This document shows, in pieces, positions 15,327 through 24,847 of a DNA stretch of 64,000 bases (the stretch's first letter is position 1; every line of letters starts with the position of its first letter). Source of the stretch: M3007 sp031373665 (GTDB lineage Bacteria > Bacteroidota > Bacteroidia > Chitinophagales > Saprospiraceae). The notes beneath the pieces are model-generated. The model had not been told where the DNA came from. It did no database searches and was given only the letters and a program-made list of their open reading frames with translations. The position numbers and the translations under genes are program-made. Location of the stretch: positions 1 through 64,000 of the forward strand of contig JANMMZ010000016.1 of the NCBI GenBank assembly GCA_031373665.1, in the 5' to 3' direction.

Positions 15327-16898
15327 ATGTCTCCCATATTGTACCGATTTTTTGTATTTCTACTGGCGTTTTGTTGCCTAAATGGCATCATAGCCCAACC
15401 ACGTGCGGTATTGGATACGCTCCAAACTCGAAATGGTGTATTGGCTCAATTGATCCAATCAGAAAGTTATGAGCAAGCCCAAGTAGAAGCCGAAGGCTAT
15501 AGGGTTTTCTTAAAGCGCAATAATTTGCTTGTTTCGCCACAAGCAGTTAGGCTTATTTCAAAAATATACAAGGCCAATGCTGACGACCGGAGTGCTACCC
15601 GATTCCTAGCAGAGGCCGAGTTAGATGCCCGCAAAACGCCAGAGCCTGAAAAAAAAGCAGCATTACTAAAAGTATTGGTCGAAGAATTGAAACGTTGGGA
15701 GTTACCAGAGCAGGCACTTGCCGCCCAACAAATGCTTTCCATTGCCCAAGACTCTGCTAATATACGAAGTCGGAGAGCGGAATCAGTATCAAAAGAAAAC
15801 CGCTTGGATTCGCTCATAGCCTTACGTGAGAAAGAACTGAGTGCCCAAGAAAATTATGTTCAAATAGAGCGCAAAAATGCTTTTTTGATCGGCGGCGCAG
15901 CAGGCCTTATTTTTTTATTGATGCTTATTTCTAATTTTAGAAATTCCGATTATTGGCGCAAACAATTAGATAAAAAAGAACTGGAGTGGGATCTGATGCG
16001 CACTAATCTGCGCCATGAGGCCGAAGAAAAAGCATTGGTAGAACAAGTACAAGTCGTAGAAGCCATCAAACAAGCAAATGACGTAGTAGCGGTCAATCCA
16101 TATATGATGTACCATGGGCCTAAACCGGATCAAGTTGCACTATTGATCGAGCCAAACCGTCAGGTAGTCCTTTATTTGAAATCAATATTGTCTGATCGTT
16201 TTCAGATAGAGACCGCTGCTACTGCCAATGAAGGTATGCAAATGGTATCTGATATATTGCCCGATTTAGTGGTCTGTGATGCTATTTTGAATGGAAAAAC
16301 GGGCATTGACGTGGCCCGACAAATCAAACTTTCGGAACGCACCAACCATATTCCAGTGGTTCTGTTGACCGACCGATTTGGCAATGAAGGAAAACTAGAT
16401 TCTCTTCGTGCTGGATCCGATGCTTGGTTTACACGCCCGGTCATTGATGACGAATTTGATGCCACAGTACAGCGGCTACTCGATGTCAGAAAAGTAAAAC
16501 ATGAGCATTTTTCAAGATTTTTACAATTGTATTTCTCGGATAACCGGATGCAATTGCTTGATCCATTCTTGATCCAAACCATACTGATGGTGGATCAGAA
16601 CTTGGCAAATCCTGATTTTACAGCCGACGATATTGCCCGAAAACTACAAATGACCAAGACACACTACGTGAAAAAACTCAAGGTTCTTACAGGCAAAGAG
16701 CCTGTACAATTGATCCGTGAATTGCGCTTAGAAAAAGCCAAAACCCTGCTGGAAAAACGCGCTGCGACCCCACAAGTGATCTCCGAACTCGTGGGTTTTT
16801 CAAGCCCCGGTACTTTCTCTTTGGCATTCAAAGAGTATTTCGGAGAAAACACTTTGTTGCTTTATGCGGGAGGCGGATTGCCTGCTAAGTATTTATAA
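15327..16898 (+). CDS. Membrane-anchored regulator: receiver-like domain plus AraC-type HTH
   Basis: 523 residues. Signal or anchor sequence (1-23), an Ala/Glu-rich helical periplasmic part reminiscent of TPR/coiled coil (30-180), a membrane helix (about 185-204, FLIGGAAGLIFLLMLISNF), a cytoplasmic receiver-like domain (about 260-380; DLVVCDAILNGKTGIDVARQ has the Asp, VVLLTDRF the Thr), then an AraC-type HTH (about 415-515, ADDIARKLQMTKTHYVKKLK, GFSSPGTFSLAFKEYFGE). No kinase core is present. It resembles a hybrid two-component system without its kinase. The final alpha-helix is followed by an unusual LLLYAGGGLPAKYL tail. It converges on pepT with 3 bp between stops. Confidence 0.82.
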   Translation: MSPILYRFFVFLLAFCCLNGIIAQPRAVLDTLQTRNGVLAQLIQSESYEQAQVEAEGYRVFLKRNNLLVSPQAVRLISKIYKANADDRSATRFLAEAELDARKTPEPEKKAALLKVLVEELKRWELPEQALAAQQMLSIAQDSANIRSRRAESVSKENRLDSLIALREKELSAQENYVQIERKNAFLIGGAAGLIFLLMLISNFRNSDYWRKQLDKKELEWDLMRTNLRHEAEEKALVEQVQVVEAIKQANDVVAVNPYMMYHGPKPDQVALLIEPNRQVVLYLKSILSDRFQIETAATANEGMQMVSDILPDLVVCDAILNGKTGIDVARQIKLSERTNHIPVVLLTDRFGNEGKLDSLRAGSDAWFTRPVIDDEFDATVQRLLDVRKVKHEHFSRFLQLYFSDNRMQLLDPFLIQTILMVDQNLANPDFTADDIARKLQMTKTHYVKKLKVLTGKEPVQLIRELRLEKAKTLLEKRAATPQVISELVGFSSPGTFSLAFKEYFGENTLLLYAGGGLPAKYL

Positions 16899-16901
16899 TT
16901 T

Positions 16902-18146
16902 TCAACTTCGTTCTTCCCATACTTGGGCTAGATGAACGATCGTTTCAGCGGCTTTTTGCATATCTTGAACAGAAACCCACTCTTGTTTTGAGTGGAAAGC
17001 ATGTTCTCCTGCAAAAATATTGGGACAAGGCAATCCCATGAATGACAGCCTTGATCCATCCGTACCGCCCCTAATAGAACTTTGGATAGGGTTGGCAAAT
17101 CCGGCTCTTTTTAAGGCTTCAATGGCATTATCCACTACTTGTGGATGGCGGCGCAGCACTTTGCCCATATTTCGGTACTGCTCTGATATTTTTACCTCTG
17201 CACGGCTATTGGGATAAGGCTTGATGGCCGCGTCAACAATACGCTGAATCAACTTGGCGTGTCGCTTTAGGCCAGCATCGCTGAAATCCCTGATAATTAG
17301 TTTAATCGTCGCTTTTTCGATGCTCCCTTCCATATGCACTGGGTGGATGAACCCTTCTTTGGATTCTGTATGTTCAGGACTGAGTTTGTCGGGAAATTTG
17401 GCAACGATTTTGGAGGCAATTTTAAGCGCGCTTTCCATTTTACCCTTGGCGAAACCTGGATGCGCCGATACGCCGTGGATGGTAATGACCGCTCCATCGG
17501 CACTAAATGTTTCATTTTCTATGCTACCCGCCGTTTCACCATCAATCGTATATCCATATTTTGCGCCTAGTTTTTTCATATCTAATTTGTCCACACCGCG
17601 CCCAATTTCCTCATCGGGTGTAAACAAAACTCGAATTTTTCCGTGTTTCAACTGCTTGTTATTCAACAAGATATGCGCAGCATCCATGATGGCAGCCACC
17701 CCTGCCTTGTTATCAGCACCCAGCAAAGTAGTGCCGCTGGCCGTGATAAGATCAAAGCCAATTTGGTGTTTTAAATCAGGATGTTCATTCATTTTAATCA
17801 CCACACTGTGGTCATCAGGCAATACAATATCTTTACCTTGATAGTTTTTATGCACGATGGGTTTTACATCCTTCCCAGAGCAGTCAGGTGAGGTATCCAC
17901 ATGCGAACAAAAACAGATAACGGGTACTTTTTTGTCGGTATTGGCGGGTATGGTGGCATAGACATACCCGTGCTCATCCAAGTGGGCATCCGAAATCCCC
18001 ATTTCCAGTAACTGGGCCACCAATACGCGGCTCAGGTCTTTTTGTTTTTCAGTGCTGGGCTGGGTGGGGCTATTGGGATCACTTTCAGTATCAATGGTGA
18101 CGTATTCTAGAAAGCGTTCGAGGGCTGTATGCTTAAAATTTGACAT
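16902..18146 (-). CDS. pepT: Peptidase T (tripeptide aminopeptidase, M20B)
   Basis: The 414-residue cytosolic zinc enzyme removes N-terminal residues from tripeptides. Metal-site motifs are visible: CSHVDTSPDCSG (His, then Asp), LLGADNKAGVAAI (bridging Asp), TPDEEIGRGVDKL (catalytic Glu pair), and near the C-terminus SIRGGTDGSRLSFMGLPCPN with FAGEHAFHSKQEWV (final His). The length matches the family. It lies 16 bp upstream of the LysM gene's stop on the same strand, so the two may share a transcript. Confidence 0.93.
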   Translation of the reverse strand: MSNFKHTALERFLEYVTIDTESDPNSPTQPSTEKQKDLSRVLVAQLLEMGISDAHLDEHGYVYATIPANTDKKVPVICFCSHVDTSPDCSGKDVKPIVHKNYQGKDIVLPDDHSVVIKMNEHPDLKHQIGFDLITASGTTLLGADNKAGVAAIMDAAHILLNNKQLKHGKIRVLFTPDEEIGRGVDKLDMKKLGAKYGYTIDGETAGSIENETFSADGAVITIHGVSAHPGFAKGKMESALKIASKIVAKFPDKLSPEHTESKEGFIHPVHMEGSIEKATIKLIIRDFSDAGLKRHAKLIQRIVDAAIKPYPNSRAEVKISEQYRNMGKVLRRHPQVVDNAIEALKRAGFANPIQSSIRGGTDGSRLSFMGLPCPNIFAGEHAFHSKQEWVSVQDMQKAAETIVHLAQVWEERS

Positions 18147-18162
18147 AAAAAACAGTGCGTTA

Positions 18163-19014
18163 TTATTTTACGTATTTAACTTTTACAAAGAATTTGGTAT
18201 CGGGTGCGGCTATTTTGCGCGCAGCAGCAGGCGACACGACCACTTCTACATTGCGTTCATAACCATCAGGAATACGCCCAATAACCTTAGCATAAACGGT
18301 ACGATTACCTTGAGGGTTCAGTATTTCCATAGTAGAACCGATCTCTGCTTCCCGATGCAAGGCATAGAGATCATCCTTTTCTTTGCTATCTTTAAGCCAG
18401 ATACAAACCCCTTGTGAGTCAATCGTTTTTTTGCCTTTTACCTCTGCTTTAAACCTCTTTTTTAACACATCAGATTGTGCTACCTGTCGGACAGGCCGCC
18501 ATACAGGGTCAATACCTTGAGTCCCCATCCAACCCACAAGTAGAAGTTTCCCCGGCTTAATATCTGTATTTTTTAGTTTATTTCGTTTCATCACCGAATC
18601 TATGGGCATGTCAAAGTAGCGTTTGCAAATCTGATATAGATTATCGCCATGCTGTACTACATAATAAATAGGCGTGTTCTTAGAGGCCACAAATTTATCA
18701 GTTTTGAACCGCTTGATGGCTTTATTTGGGACAGGAATCATGAGTCGGCTGCCTACCGTCAGGGTAGGCTCAGATCTGAACTCGGGGTTATGCTCATACA
18801 ACTCCGCCAAACCCAATGCATAGTACTTTGAAATAGAAAAAAGGGTGTGCTTAGGCTTCACAGGGTGCATTAAAAATTTTTTTCCATCATTTACAACCAA
18901 AAGTAGGGTATCTTTAGCACTTAATAGTGGCGTACTTTGTTCCTTTGCAGCGGTTTGTGCTTGAGCGGCTGTAATGAATAATAAAAAAAAGTAAATTGGC
19001 AGTTGTAGTCTCAT
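18163..19014 (-). CDS. Secreted LysM protein with RlpA-like C-terminal domain
   Basis: 283 residues. The signal peptide (RLQLPIYFFLLFITAAQAQ) is followed by two LysM peptidoglycan-binding modules (KPKHTLFSISKYYALGLAEL; VVQHGDNLYQICKRYFDMPI) and a C-terminal double-psi-barrel-like domain (CIWLKDSKEKDDLYALHREA, then VVVSPAAARKIAAP). This arrangement recurs in Bacteroidota envelope proteins tied to cell-wall turnover. ATG 19014 is chosen over the upstream TTG because it fits the signal peptide. The 5' side holds the first copy of a covarying hairpin element. Confidence 0.8.
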   Translation of the reverse strand: MRLQLPIYFFLLFITAAQAQTAAKEQSTPLLSAKDTLLLVVNDGKKFLMHPVKPKHTLFSISKYYALGLAELYEHNPEFRSEPTLTVGSRLMIPVPNKAIKRFKTDKFVASKNTPIYYVVQHGDNLYQICKRYFDMPIDSVMKRNKLKNTDIKPGKLLLVGWMGTQGIDPVWRPVRQVAQSDVLKKRFKAEVKGKKTIDSQGVCIWLKDSKEKDDLYALHREAEIGSTMEILNPQGNRTVYAKVIGRIPDGYERNVEVVVSPAAARKIAAPDTKFFVKVKYVK

Positions 19015-19032
19015 ATCAATCAATAGTATGTT

Positions 19033-19193
19033 AGGAATGGTGCTGGAATAAAAGATACAGATTCAGGCTTCAGATTTTGGCCTTAGGTTTCCTGTTTTTT
19101 GGCGCGAATAGCCCAGCTATTTAAGTCAAAAAAGAGGGAATCTAAGGCCAAAAGATGTGCATCAATTTGTGCCTTTATTCCAGCACCGTTCCT
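19033..19193 (+). repeat. Hairpin element family, copy 1 (long loop)
   Basis: Outer stem GGAATGGTGCTGGAATA pairs with TATTCCAGCACCGTTCC with one G-T wobble. The conserved loop motif AAAAGATGTGCATCAATTTG lies at 19150-19169. This copy has about 100 nt extra in the loop, which themselves fold (TTGGCCTTAG with CTAAGGCCAA; AATAGC with GCTATT). It sits between divergent genes (LysM and kdsB). Confidence 0.75.
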
Positions 19194-19226
19194 GATCAAG
19201 GCACAAAAGTACAAAAACTTATTCTA

Positions 19227-19949
19227 ATGATCCTCGCAGTAATTCCGGCACGTTATGCATCCACCCGATTTCCGGGCAAACCTTTGGTTGAAATCCAAGG
19301 AAAAACCATGATCCATCGCGTGTATGATCAGGTTTCTAAGTCTCAGAAGGTGGATGAAATAGTAGTCGCTACCGATGATGAACGCATATACCAACATGTT
19401 ATTTCATGGGGTGGAAAGGCTATGATGACCCTCGATTCGCATATTAGTGGCTCTGACCGCTGCGCGGAAGTGGCAGAACACTATCCAAATGCCGAATTTA
19501 TTTTAAATATTCAAGGCGATGAGCCATTTATTCAGCCTGAACAAATTGATTTATTGATTGAAACCTTACTTTTGCATGACTATGCTGGGATTGCTTCCAT
19601 CGCGAAGCAAATAACCGATGCAGATACGCTATTTAATCCCAATGTAGTAAAAGTAGTGATGTCTAATCATAGTCATGCCATGTATTTTAGCCGAAACCCC
19701 ATACCCTTTGTGCGGGGGGAGGCATTAGATACTTGGATTCAAAAAGCCGATTTTTATAAGCACATAGGCTTGTATGGATTCAAAAGAAGGATATTGCTAA
19801 CCATAGCAACCTTATCGCCGACAGGCTTGGAAATGTGCGAATCATTGGAACAACTGCGGTGGCTTAGTCATGGACTTACGATGGCTATGGGTATCACCAC
19901 ACTAGAAACCATTGGGGTTGACACCCCAGAAGATTTATTGAAATTTTGA
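19227..19949 (+). CDS. kdsB: 3-deoxy-manno-octulosonate cytidylyltransferase
   Basis: The 240-residue enzyme activates KDO as CMP-KDO for lipopolysaccharide inner-core synthesis. The nucleotide-binding opening ILAVIPARYASTRFPGKPL is diagnostic, followed by VVATDDERIYQHV, LNIQGDEPFIQPEQID and the C-terminal GLYGFKRR, SLEQLRWL and GVDTPEDL segments. ATG 19227 places the signature at residue 2, as in relatives; the longer upstream frame lies in the hairpin element. It is followed 12 bp later by a membrane glycosyltransferase, consistent with envelope glycan synthesis. Confidence 0.95.
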   Translation: MILAVIPARYASTRFPGKPLVEIQGKTMIHRVYDQVSKSQKVDEIVVATDDERIYQHVISWGGKAMMTLDSHISGSDRCAEVAEHYPNAEFILNIQGDEPFIQPEQIDLLIETLLLHDYAGIASIAKQITDADTLFNPNVVKVVMSNHSHAMYFSRNPIPFVRGEALDTWIQKADFYKHIGLYGFKRRILLTIATLSPTGLEMCESLEQLRWLSHGLTMAMGITTLETIGVDTPEDLLKF

Positions 19950-19961
19950 AAATAAGCAATC

Positions 19962-22052
19962 ATGTCAAAAAAACGATCCACCAACCCTAGTACTCCTGCC
20001 CCAAAAAAGGCACAACCAAGTATTGCCCAAAAAAAAGAAATCATTCCGATGCCTGATTGGAGCGATCTGGCAAACCGCTATGCGACCAAAGCATTGATCG
20101 GCATTGTAGTACTCGGTTTTATCCTCAGAATCCTCCATCTGGACGCGCTTTCGCTTTGGATTGATGAATTTGTGCACGTACTCCGAGCCAAAGGCGTGGT
20201 AGAAGGCTCAGGGCCATTATTGACCGACGACAACAATGGTATATTGCTGACTGTTACGCTGTTGCCATTTTTTAAGATATTCGGCGACAATGCTTGGATA
20301 GCCCGGTTTCCCAGTGTTCTGTTTGGATTGGGTACCGTGTATTTGATGTACCAAATGGGCACTCGCCTCTTCAATCGTTATGTAGGTTTGATCGCCGCTT
20401 TTTCAGGTACGATATCATTGTATCTGGTTTTTTGGTCGCGCATTGCGCGAAATTATTCCATATTTGTGTTCTTCTTTTTGCTATTGGGGTGGGTATTCTT
20501 CATGGGTTTTGAAGCCGAAAAAAAAGCAAATGGGGATACATTCTGGGATAGACACGGATTATCGCCTAAGTACTTATTATTACTACCAGTGGTGCTGATC
20601 GCTTCGTTTTTATCGCACCAACTAACTTTTTTCTTTGCCATCAGCGCAGCGGTTTATATCAGTGGTATGGCAGTGGCTAAAATAGCCAAAGGCGAGCCTG
20701 ATCGGTTCGCCAATAAGTATTTTTGGGTGGGATGCTTGGCCCTTCCACTCTTATTATTGACGGTGATACCGGGTCTCAATGATCTATTGCGTACACCGTT
20801 GTCGTGGGTGCTTAGGCCACAGATAGTCAGTTGGGTATTGCCAGAATCTTCGCGATTATCCGTACTTTGGAATCAGCAACCTTTCACTGCATTTGGGGTG
20901 TACCACGGAGTGGTACGCTACGCTCCTACCCTACTCTATTTCCCGGCCATGGCCGGTTTTATAGTTGCTTTTTGGATGAATAAACGGAGTGCGATGTGGT
21001 TATTAGCGAGTTTTCTGGTGCCATTTATCCTTATTTCATTCATTTATAGAGAGCCTGCCCTACCCCGATACTTCATTTTTGCAGTCCCGTATTTTTTGAT
21101 TTCATCTGCTGTATTTTTTGGATGGTTGTGGCAATACATGAGCAAAAATTGGCTTCAATCGGCCTCTAACAATACCAGATATGCAGCACTGTGTATGCCT
21201 TTTGCTTTTATTTTGGCTACTGTAAGGTGGGGCGATCTCCAAAAAATAGTATTGGCTCAACAATTGGAAGGACATGTGGCCAATATCAATGTTTCTGCGT
21301 ACAATTTTACCAATTGGAAACAACCCTGCGATTTTCTCAATGCCAAACGGCAACCGACCGATGTTTTGATGTCAACCGTCACGAGTGCCGCCGAATATTA
21401 CTTAAAAGCCGATAATGTTTTATGGTTTCGCCAATCGGAATTTAACGTAGAAAAGAAATCCTATATCAATAATCCTGTGGTTGGAGTCGGAAATAGTGCT
21501 GCCACTTTTGAAGACCTCAAAAGAACGGTGGAATCCAATCCACGGGGTTGGTTGTTGGCTGATTATTATATTGATAACGTATTTGTGGATGAGCGCGCAC
21601 GCCAATATGTGCACCAAAACATGTTTTTTTACCCCGAAGCATCGCAAGATGGGAGCGTCATGCTCTTTGGTTGGGACAATAGCCGCCCGAAACCCCAGCA
21701 GCAAAACATGGTGCTACAACTAGGCAAAGCCTCCGATAAAATCATATCCAATGAAAAAACACTGAATTTTCCGCCTGAATTGTTTCAATCGCCCAATGGG
21801 ATCCAGATGATCGTGCGTACCAGCGGTATTGATACCAACAAAGAGGCCATGATGATATTCAATAACGAAAGTGCGGTGTATTTGCCTGTCAATAAAAAAG
21901 GAGGACAGGTAGAGACCCAAGTAGTGGATATTCAGCCGGGATGGATCCACCCCGGTCAAAATTTTATTCAGATTGCTTATGATGAGGAGAACATCAAAAG
22001 CGATCCGGACAAGGGCTTTAGTTTTTATTATATTGGGTTTAAGGGGAAGTAG
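19962..22052 (+). CDS. Membrane glycosyltransferase, GT39/ArnT-like (dolichyl-phosphate-mannose-protein mannosyltransferase superfamily)
   Basis: 696 residues. A Lys/Pro-rich cytoplasmic N-terminus is followed by about ten membrane helices. The first periplasmic loop has LSLWIDEFVHVLRA with the Asp-Glu pair used by GT-C enzymes. ARFPSVLFGLGTVYLMYQMG and FWSRIARNYSIFVFF are also typical. The ~230-residue C-terminal part is soluble and periplasmic. It probably transfers a sugar from a lipid carrier to an envelope glycan; the acceptor cannot be read from sequence. It follows kdsB closely. Confidence 0.85.
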   Translation: MSKKRSTNPSTPAPKKAQPSIAQKKEIIPMPDWSDLANRYATKALIGIVVLGFILRILHLDALSLWIDEFVHVLRAKGVVEGSGPLLTDDNNGILLTVTLLPFFKIFGDNAWIARFPSVLFGLGTVYLMYQMGTRLFNRYVGLIAAFSGTISLYLVFWSRIARNYSIFVFFFLLLGWVFFMGFEAEKKANGDTFWDRHGLSPKYLLLLPVVLIASFLSHQLTFFFAISAAVYISGMAVAKIAKGEPDRFANKYFWVGCLALPLLLLTVIPGLNDLLRTPLSWVLRPQIVSWVLPESSRLSVLWNQQPFTAFGVYHGVVRYAPTLLYFPAMAGFIVAFWMNKRSAMWLLASFLVPFILISFIYREPALPRYFIFAVPYFLISSAVFFGWLWQYMSKNWLQSASNNTRYAALCMPFAFILATVRWGDLQKIVLAQQLEGHVANINVSAYNFTNWKQPCDFLNAKRQPTDVLMSTVTSAAEYYLKADNVLWFRQSEFNVEKKSYINNPVVGVGNSAATFEDLKRTVESNPRGWLLADYYIDNVFVDERARQYVHQNMFFYPEASQDGSVMLFGWDNSRPKPQQQNMVLQLGKASDKIISNEKTLNFPPELFQSPNGIQMIVRTSGIDTNKEAMMIFNNESAVYLPVNKKGGQVETQVVDIQPGWIHPGQNFIQIAYDEENIKSDPDKGFSFYYIGFKGK

Positions 22053-22057
22053 TGGGT

Positions 22058-22126
22058 GAGAGGCGGTTCTGAAATATAGAATCAAAAGATGTGCATCAAT
22101 TTGTGCCTTTATTTCAGAACCGTTCT
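22058..22126 (+). repeat. Hairpin element family, copy 2 (compact form)
   Basis: CGGTTCTGAAATA (22064-22076) pairs perfectly with TATTTCAGAACCG (22110-22122). The loop contains the same AAAAGATGTGCATCAATTTG as the other copies. It lies between convergent genes. Confidence 0.8.
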
Positions 22127-22162
22127 CAGGATACTAACACCTAAAGTCTTCTCAAAAAGAAC

Positions 22163-23425
22163 CTATATCGGTCTGCGCGTCCATTCCAATATGAATATTT
22201 CGGCTTCTAAGATTGTTATTTCCCGATCCAGATCAATTAGATGAAGGAATATTTCTTCTAATTTTTCTTGTTGCTGGAAAGTGACTTCACCGACCTCTAT
22301 GGAGCCTTCTTTTTCGATGGTTGCGGCACTCGGAATACCCGGTAGATGTTGGTAGGCTTGTACGTAAGCCTCCACTTGCTCCAAAGGCATGAGTGGATAA
22401 TTATCGTCAAAAACATAATCGCACCAGCCCCCAGTTTCACAACGTTGTACATAGACCTTATCAGAAATAATACCATTTTTGACGGTCAATAAAGCACCTG
22501 ATGCAGGCGTAGATGTTCCTATGGCTACACTGCCCGTGCGAGTAGTGTGATGAGAAGTACCACAAGTTTGATGAAAAGACCATTGGCTACACCTAATGGT
22601 CGGTCGAATACTCAATAAAAAGGCATCCAACTCCTCATGACAGGTCTCAAATATAACTCCACAGGCGGGATTGGATGGATAATACCCAGAGTACGGAGAA
22701 CAGTGAGAACTCTGAAGTACTCCATTATTGAAGGTACATACTAAGTCGCCAATAATGACCGTAAATGTGCCAGTCAACACTTGCGTGCAAGGAAAATTAC
22801 TTATACCTCTAAATAAAAGAAAATTTCCTTGCGAAGAAATATTTACATCATGAATAAGTGGGTAAGTGACATTGTATGGGCTGCCCTCCCCAAAAAACAA
22901 GGTTACAGGTATTCCAGCATGTGCCGAGGTCAATTGAATATCGGCAAGATTAAAGTAAAAAGCAATAGACTTAAGGTTACAACTTACGCTCGTAGGACAG
23001 ACTGAAATAGGAATAGGAGCGTCTTCAACCAACTCACCCCGATGAAATTTATAGATTTTTATAGTACCATCAAGGAATGTTTCTGTTACGGCAAATGTCA
23101 GGTCGGGCAAAGAATCATAGCGAAGGTTTTCAAACTTAATTTTTCTAGTCTGTTGCGATGCGATGACAGGGCCGTTGCTGACCTTACCTATGTTGATCCC
23201 GTTTCTTGGGTCGTCGGGCATGAAATGAAAATCAAGCGTAACACTGTCCACTCCGACGGGGTTGAAATGACTAGAAAACGTAGTGTTGTTGCGCACTTGA
23301 ATAGTGATATAGTTACCATCAGAATATGACATTAGCACTGGTGCAAAAGCGATTTGGCCGAATACCAAGGTGCTTTGTACTAAAAACAGTGCAAATATGG
23401 TGAATATTACATTATACTTTTTCAT
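22163..23425 (-). CDS. Secreted protein with C-terminal tail-fibre-like module
   Basis: 420 residues. Signal peptide (KKYNVIFTIFALFLVQSTLVFGQ). The C-terminus has the module common in Bacteroidota secreted proteins: RTGSVAIGTSTPASGALLTV (beta-helical tail-fibre-like), then WCDYVFDDNYPLMPLEQVEA, HLPGIPSAATIEKEG, and a coiled coil (QQEKLEEIFLHLIDLDREI). The central part (about 30-290) is unassigned. It is the last gene of a four-gene minus-strand unit, 5 bp after the previous gene, which has two copies of the same module. Confidence 0.75.
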   Translation of the reverse strand: MKKYNVIFTIFALFLVQSTLVFGQIAFAPVLMSYSDGNYITIQVRNNTTFSSHFNPVGVDSVTLDFHFMPDDPRNGINIGKVSNGPVIASQQTRKIKFENLRYDSLPDLTFAVTETFLDGTIKIYKFHRGELVEDAPIPISVCPTSVSCNLKSIAFYFNLADIQLTSAHAGIPVTLFFGEGSPYNVTYPLIHDVNISSQGNFLLFRGISNFPCTQVLTGTFTVIIGDLVCTFNNGVLQSSHCSPYSGYYPSNPACGVIFETCHEELDAFLLSIRPTIRCSQWSFHQTCGTSHHTTRTGSVAIGTSTPASGALLTVKNGIISDKVYVQRCETGGWCDYVFDDNYPLMPLEQVEAYVQAYQHLPGIPSAATIEKEGSIEVGEVTFQQQEKLEEIFLHLIDLDREITILEAEIFILEWTRRPI

Positions 23426-23430
23426 AATGA

Positions 23431-24831
23431 TTAATTTTGCTCTAATGAATTTTTAAGATTGGTGAGGTCTTTTTTTAGTTGAATCAGGTGCAGGTATGCT
23501 TCTTCTATTTTTTCTTGCTGCGCCACCTTAACTTCCTTGATTTCAAATCCGCCTTCTTTTATGACGCTTGCCTGCGTGATCATGCCCGGCAGACTCTTAT
23601 GCTTTTTGATGTGTGCTTTTACCACTGGAAGCGGCATCAACTGGTAGGCAGGATCAAATACATAGTCGCACCAGCCACTACAAAGTTCAATCCTCACCTT
23701 CTTAGCCAAAATACCACCAGCCACAGCCAAACTATAACCTGACTTACCAATACTAGTGCCAATACAAACATTGCCAGTCCGCTGAATACTACCCTCTTGG
23801 CTGCAAGGACTACCTTTCCATTGCTCACAGGAAGGAGGATCATTGTACTCTTTGGTAAGTGCCTCCATCAGGTATTTTTTACAATCCTCATCTTTAAATA
23901 CATCACAGATAGCATTAGGCCCTGTTACTAGGGTAAGAGTACATCCGCCCACCAATAATCCCGTAGCGTTATACACCTTAAACACATAAGTACTAGGATT
24001 CAAATTGGGTATCCACATCAATCCATCACAGTCAATGTTGGATATAGATTGGGTAATAAACTGGTTCTCCCATGTTACAGTAAATGGCGACGTAGCCCCA
24101 GTGACAGATATACCGACCACGCCATCAAGGCTGGAGGCAGAAGTGGGTGTTTTGATGACACTGCAAGTGATGGATGGAGGCGGTTCAACTGTATTGGTCT
24201 CATTGGGCAATGTCTCTGGGATTGCTATTATCTTTGGATATTGAGTAGTCGCCAAGAGACCCAGTTTTTTTAACTTTCCTTGCGCTATAGTGGTACGCTC
24301 ATTTAAGACAATCAAGTGCAAAAAGGACTCCTCCACCTTCTGTTGTTGTTCCAAAGCCTGTTCATCCAATGAGAATGCGCCTTGCGCCTCTATCACATCA
24401 CCAGAGGTACAACCAGGCAAGTGGTGATTTTTACCAATATACGCAGATACTTCTGGGAGGGCCATGAGGCTAAACGTATCCTCAAAGACATAATCGCACC
24501 AAGCGGCTTTACAAATTTGCAATTGTTCGGTATAGATATCTCCGTTGACCAGCAGTTTAGGATGAAAATAAGTGCCTGAAGGCAACACTCTGGTCACATA
24601 ATGTTTGGTACCGATGCTCACGGTGCCTTCTCTCCATATTTCGCCGCTGGTGGTACAGGAGCCGTGCCAGATTTTGCAATCTGCACTAGTGGGCGGCATA
24701 TAATCTTTAGCATACTCAATGATTTGGTTGATGCAGGTGCCTAATATCTGGCACTTGACGGGTACTTGAGCATAAGACAGGGCGCATCCACCTAAAAGGT
24801 GGAATATGGCCACAATAAATATTTTTTTCAT
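23431..24831 (-). CDS. Secreted protein with two tail-fibre-like modules around an SprB-like repeat
   Basis: 466 residues. Signal peptide (KKIFIVAIFHLLGGCALSYAQ). The first module is at about 50-190 (GTVSIGT, WCDYVFEDTFSLMALPEVSA, HLPGCTS, QQQKVEESFLHLI). A linker with an SprB-like repeat (SPFTVTWENQFITQS, STYVFKVYNATG) is followed by a second module at about 330-466 (GNVCIGTS, WCDYVFDPAYQLMPLPVVKA, SLPGMITQ, QQEKIEEAYLHLIQLKKDL). Internal duplication is plain. It lacks a recognisable T9SS sorting domain. It lies 16 bp after the giant T9SS gene and probably is exported with it. Confidence 0.75.
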   Translation of the reverse strand: MKKIFIVAIFHLLGGCALSYAQVPVKCQILGTCINQIIEYAKDYMPPTSADCKIWHGSCTTSGEIWREGTVSIGTKHYVTRVLPSGTYFHPKLLVNGDIYTEQLQICKAAWCDYVFEDTFSLMALPEVSAYIGKNHHLPGCTSGDVIEAQGAFSLDEQALEQQQKVEESFLHLIVLNERTTIAQGKLKKLGLLATTQYPKIIAIPETLPNETNTVEPPPSITCSVIKTPTSASSLDGVVGISVTGATSPFTVTWENQFITQSISNIDCDGLMWIPNLNPSTYVFKVYNATGLLVGGCTLTLVTGPNAICDVFKDEDCKKYLMEALTKEYNDPPSCEQWKGSPCSQEGSIQRTGNVCIGTSIGKSGYSLAVAGGILAKKVRIELCSGWCDYVFDPAYQLMPLPVVKAHIKKHKSLPGMITQASVIKEGGFEIKEVKVAQQEKIEEAYLHLIQLKKDLTNLKNSLEQN

Positions 24832-24847
24832 GTTTTTTATCTTGATT

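Noticed and set aside
17254..17841. 195-codon open frame on the plus strand
   Set aside because: It is antisense to pepT and shows no independent start context or domain.
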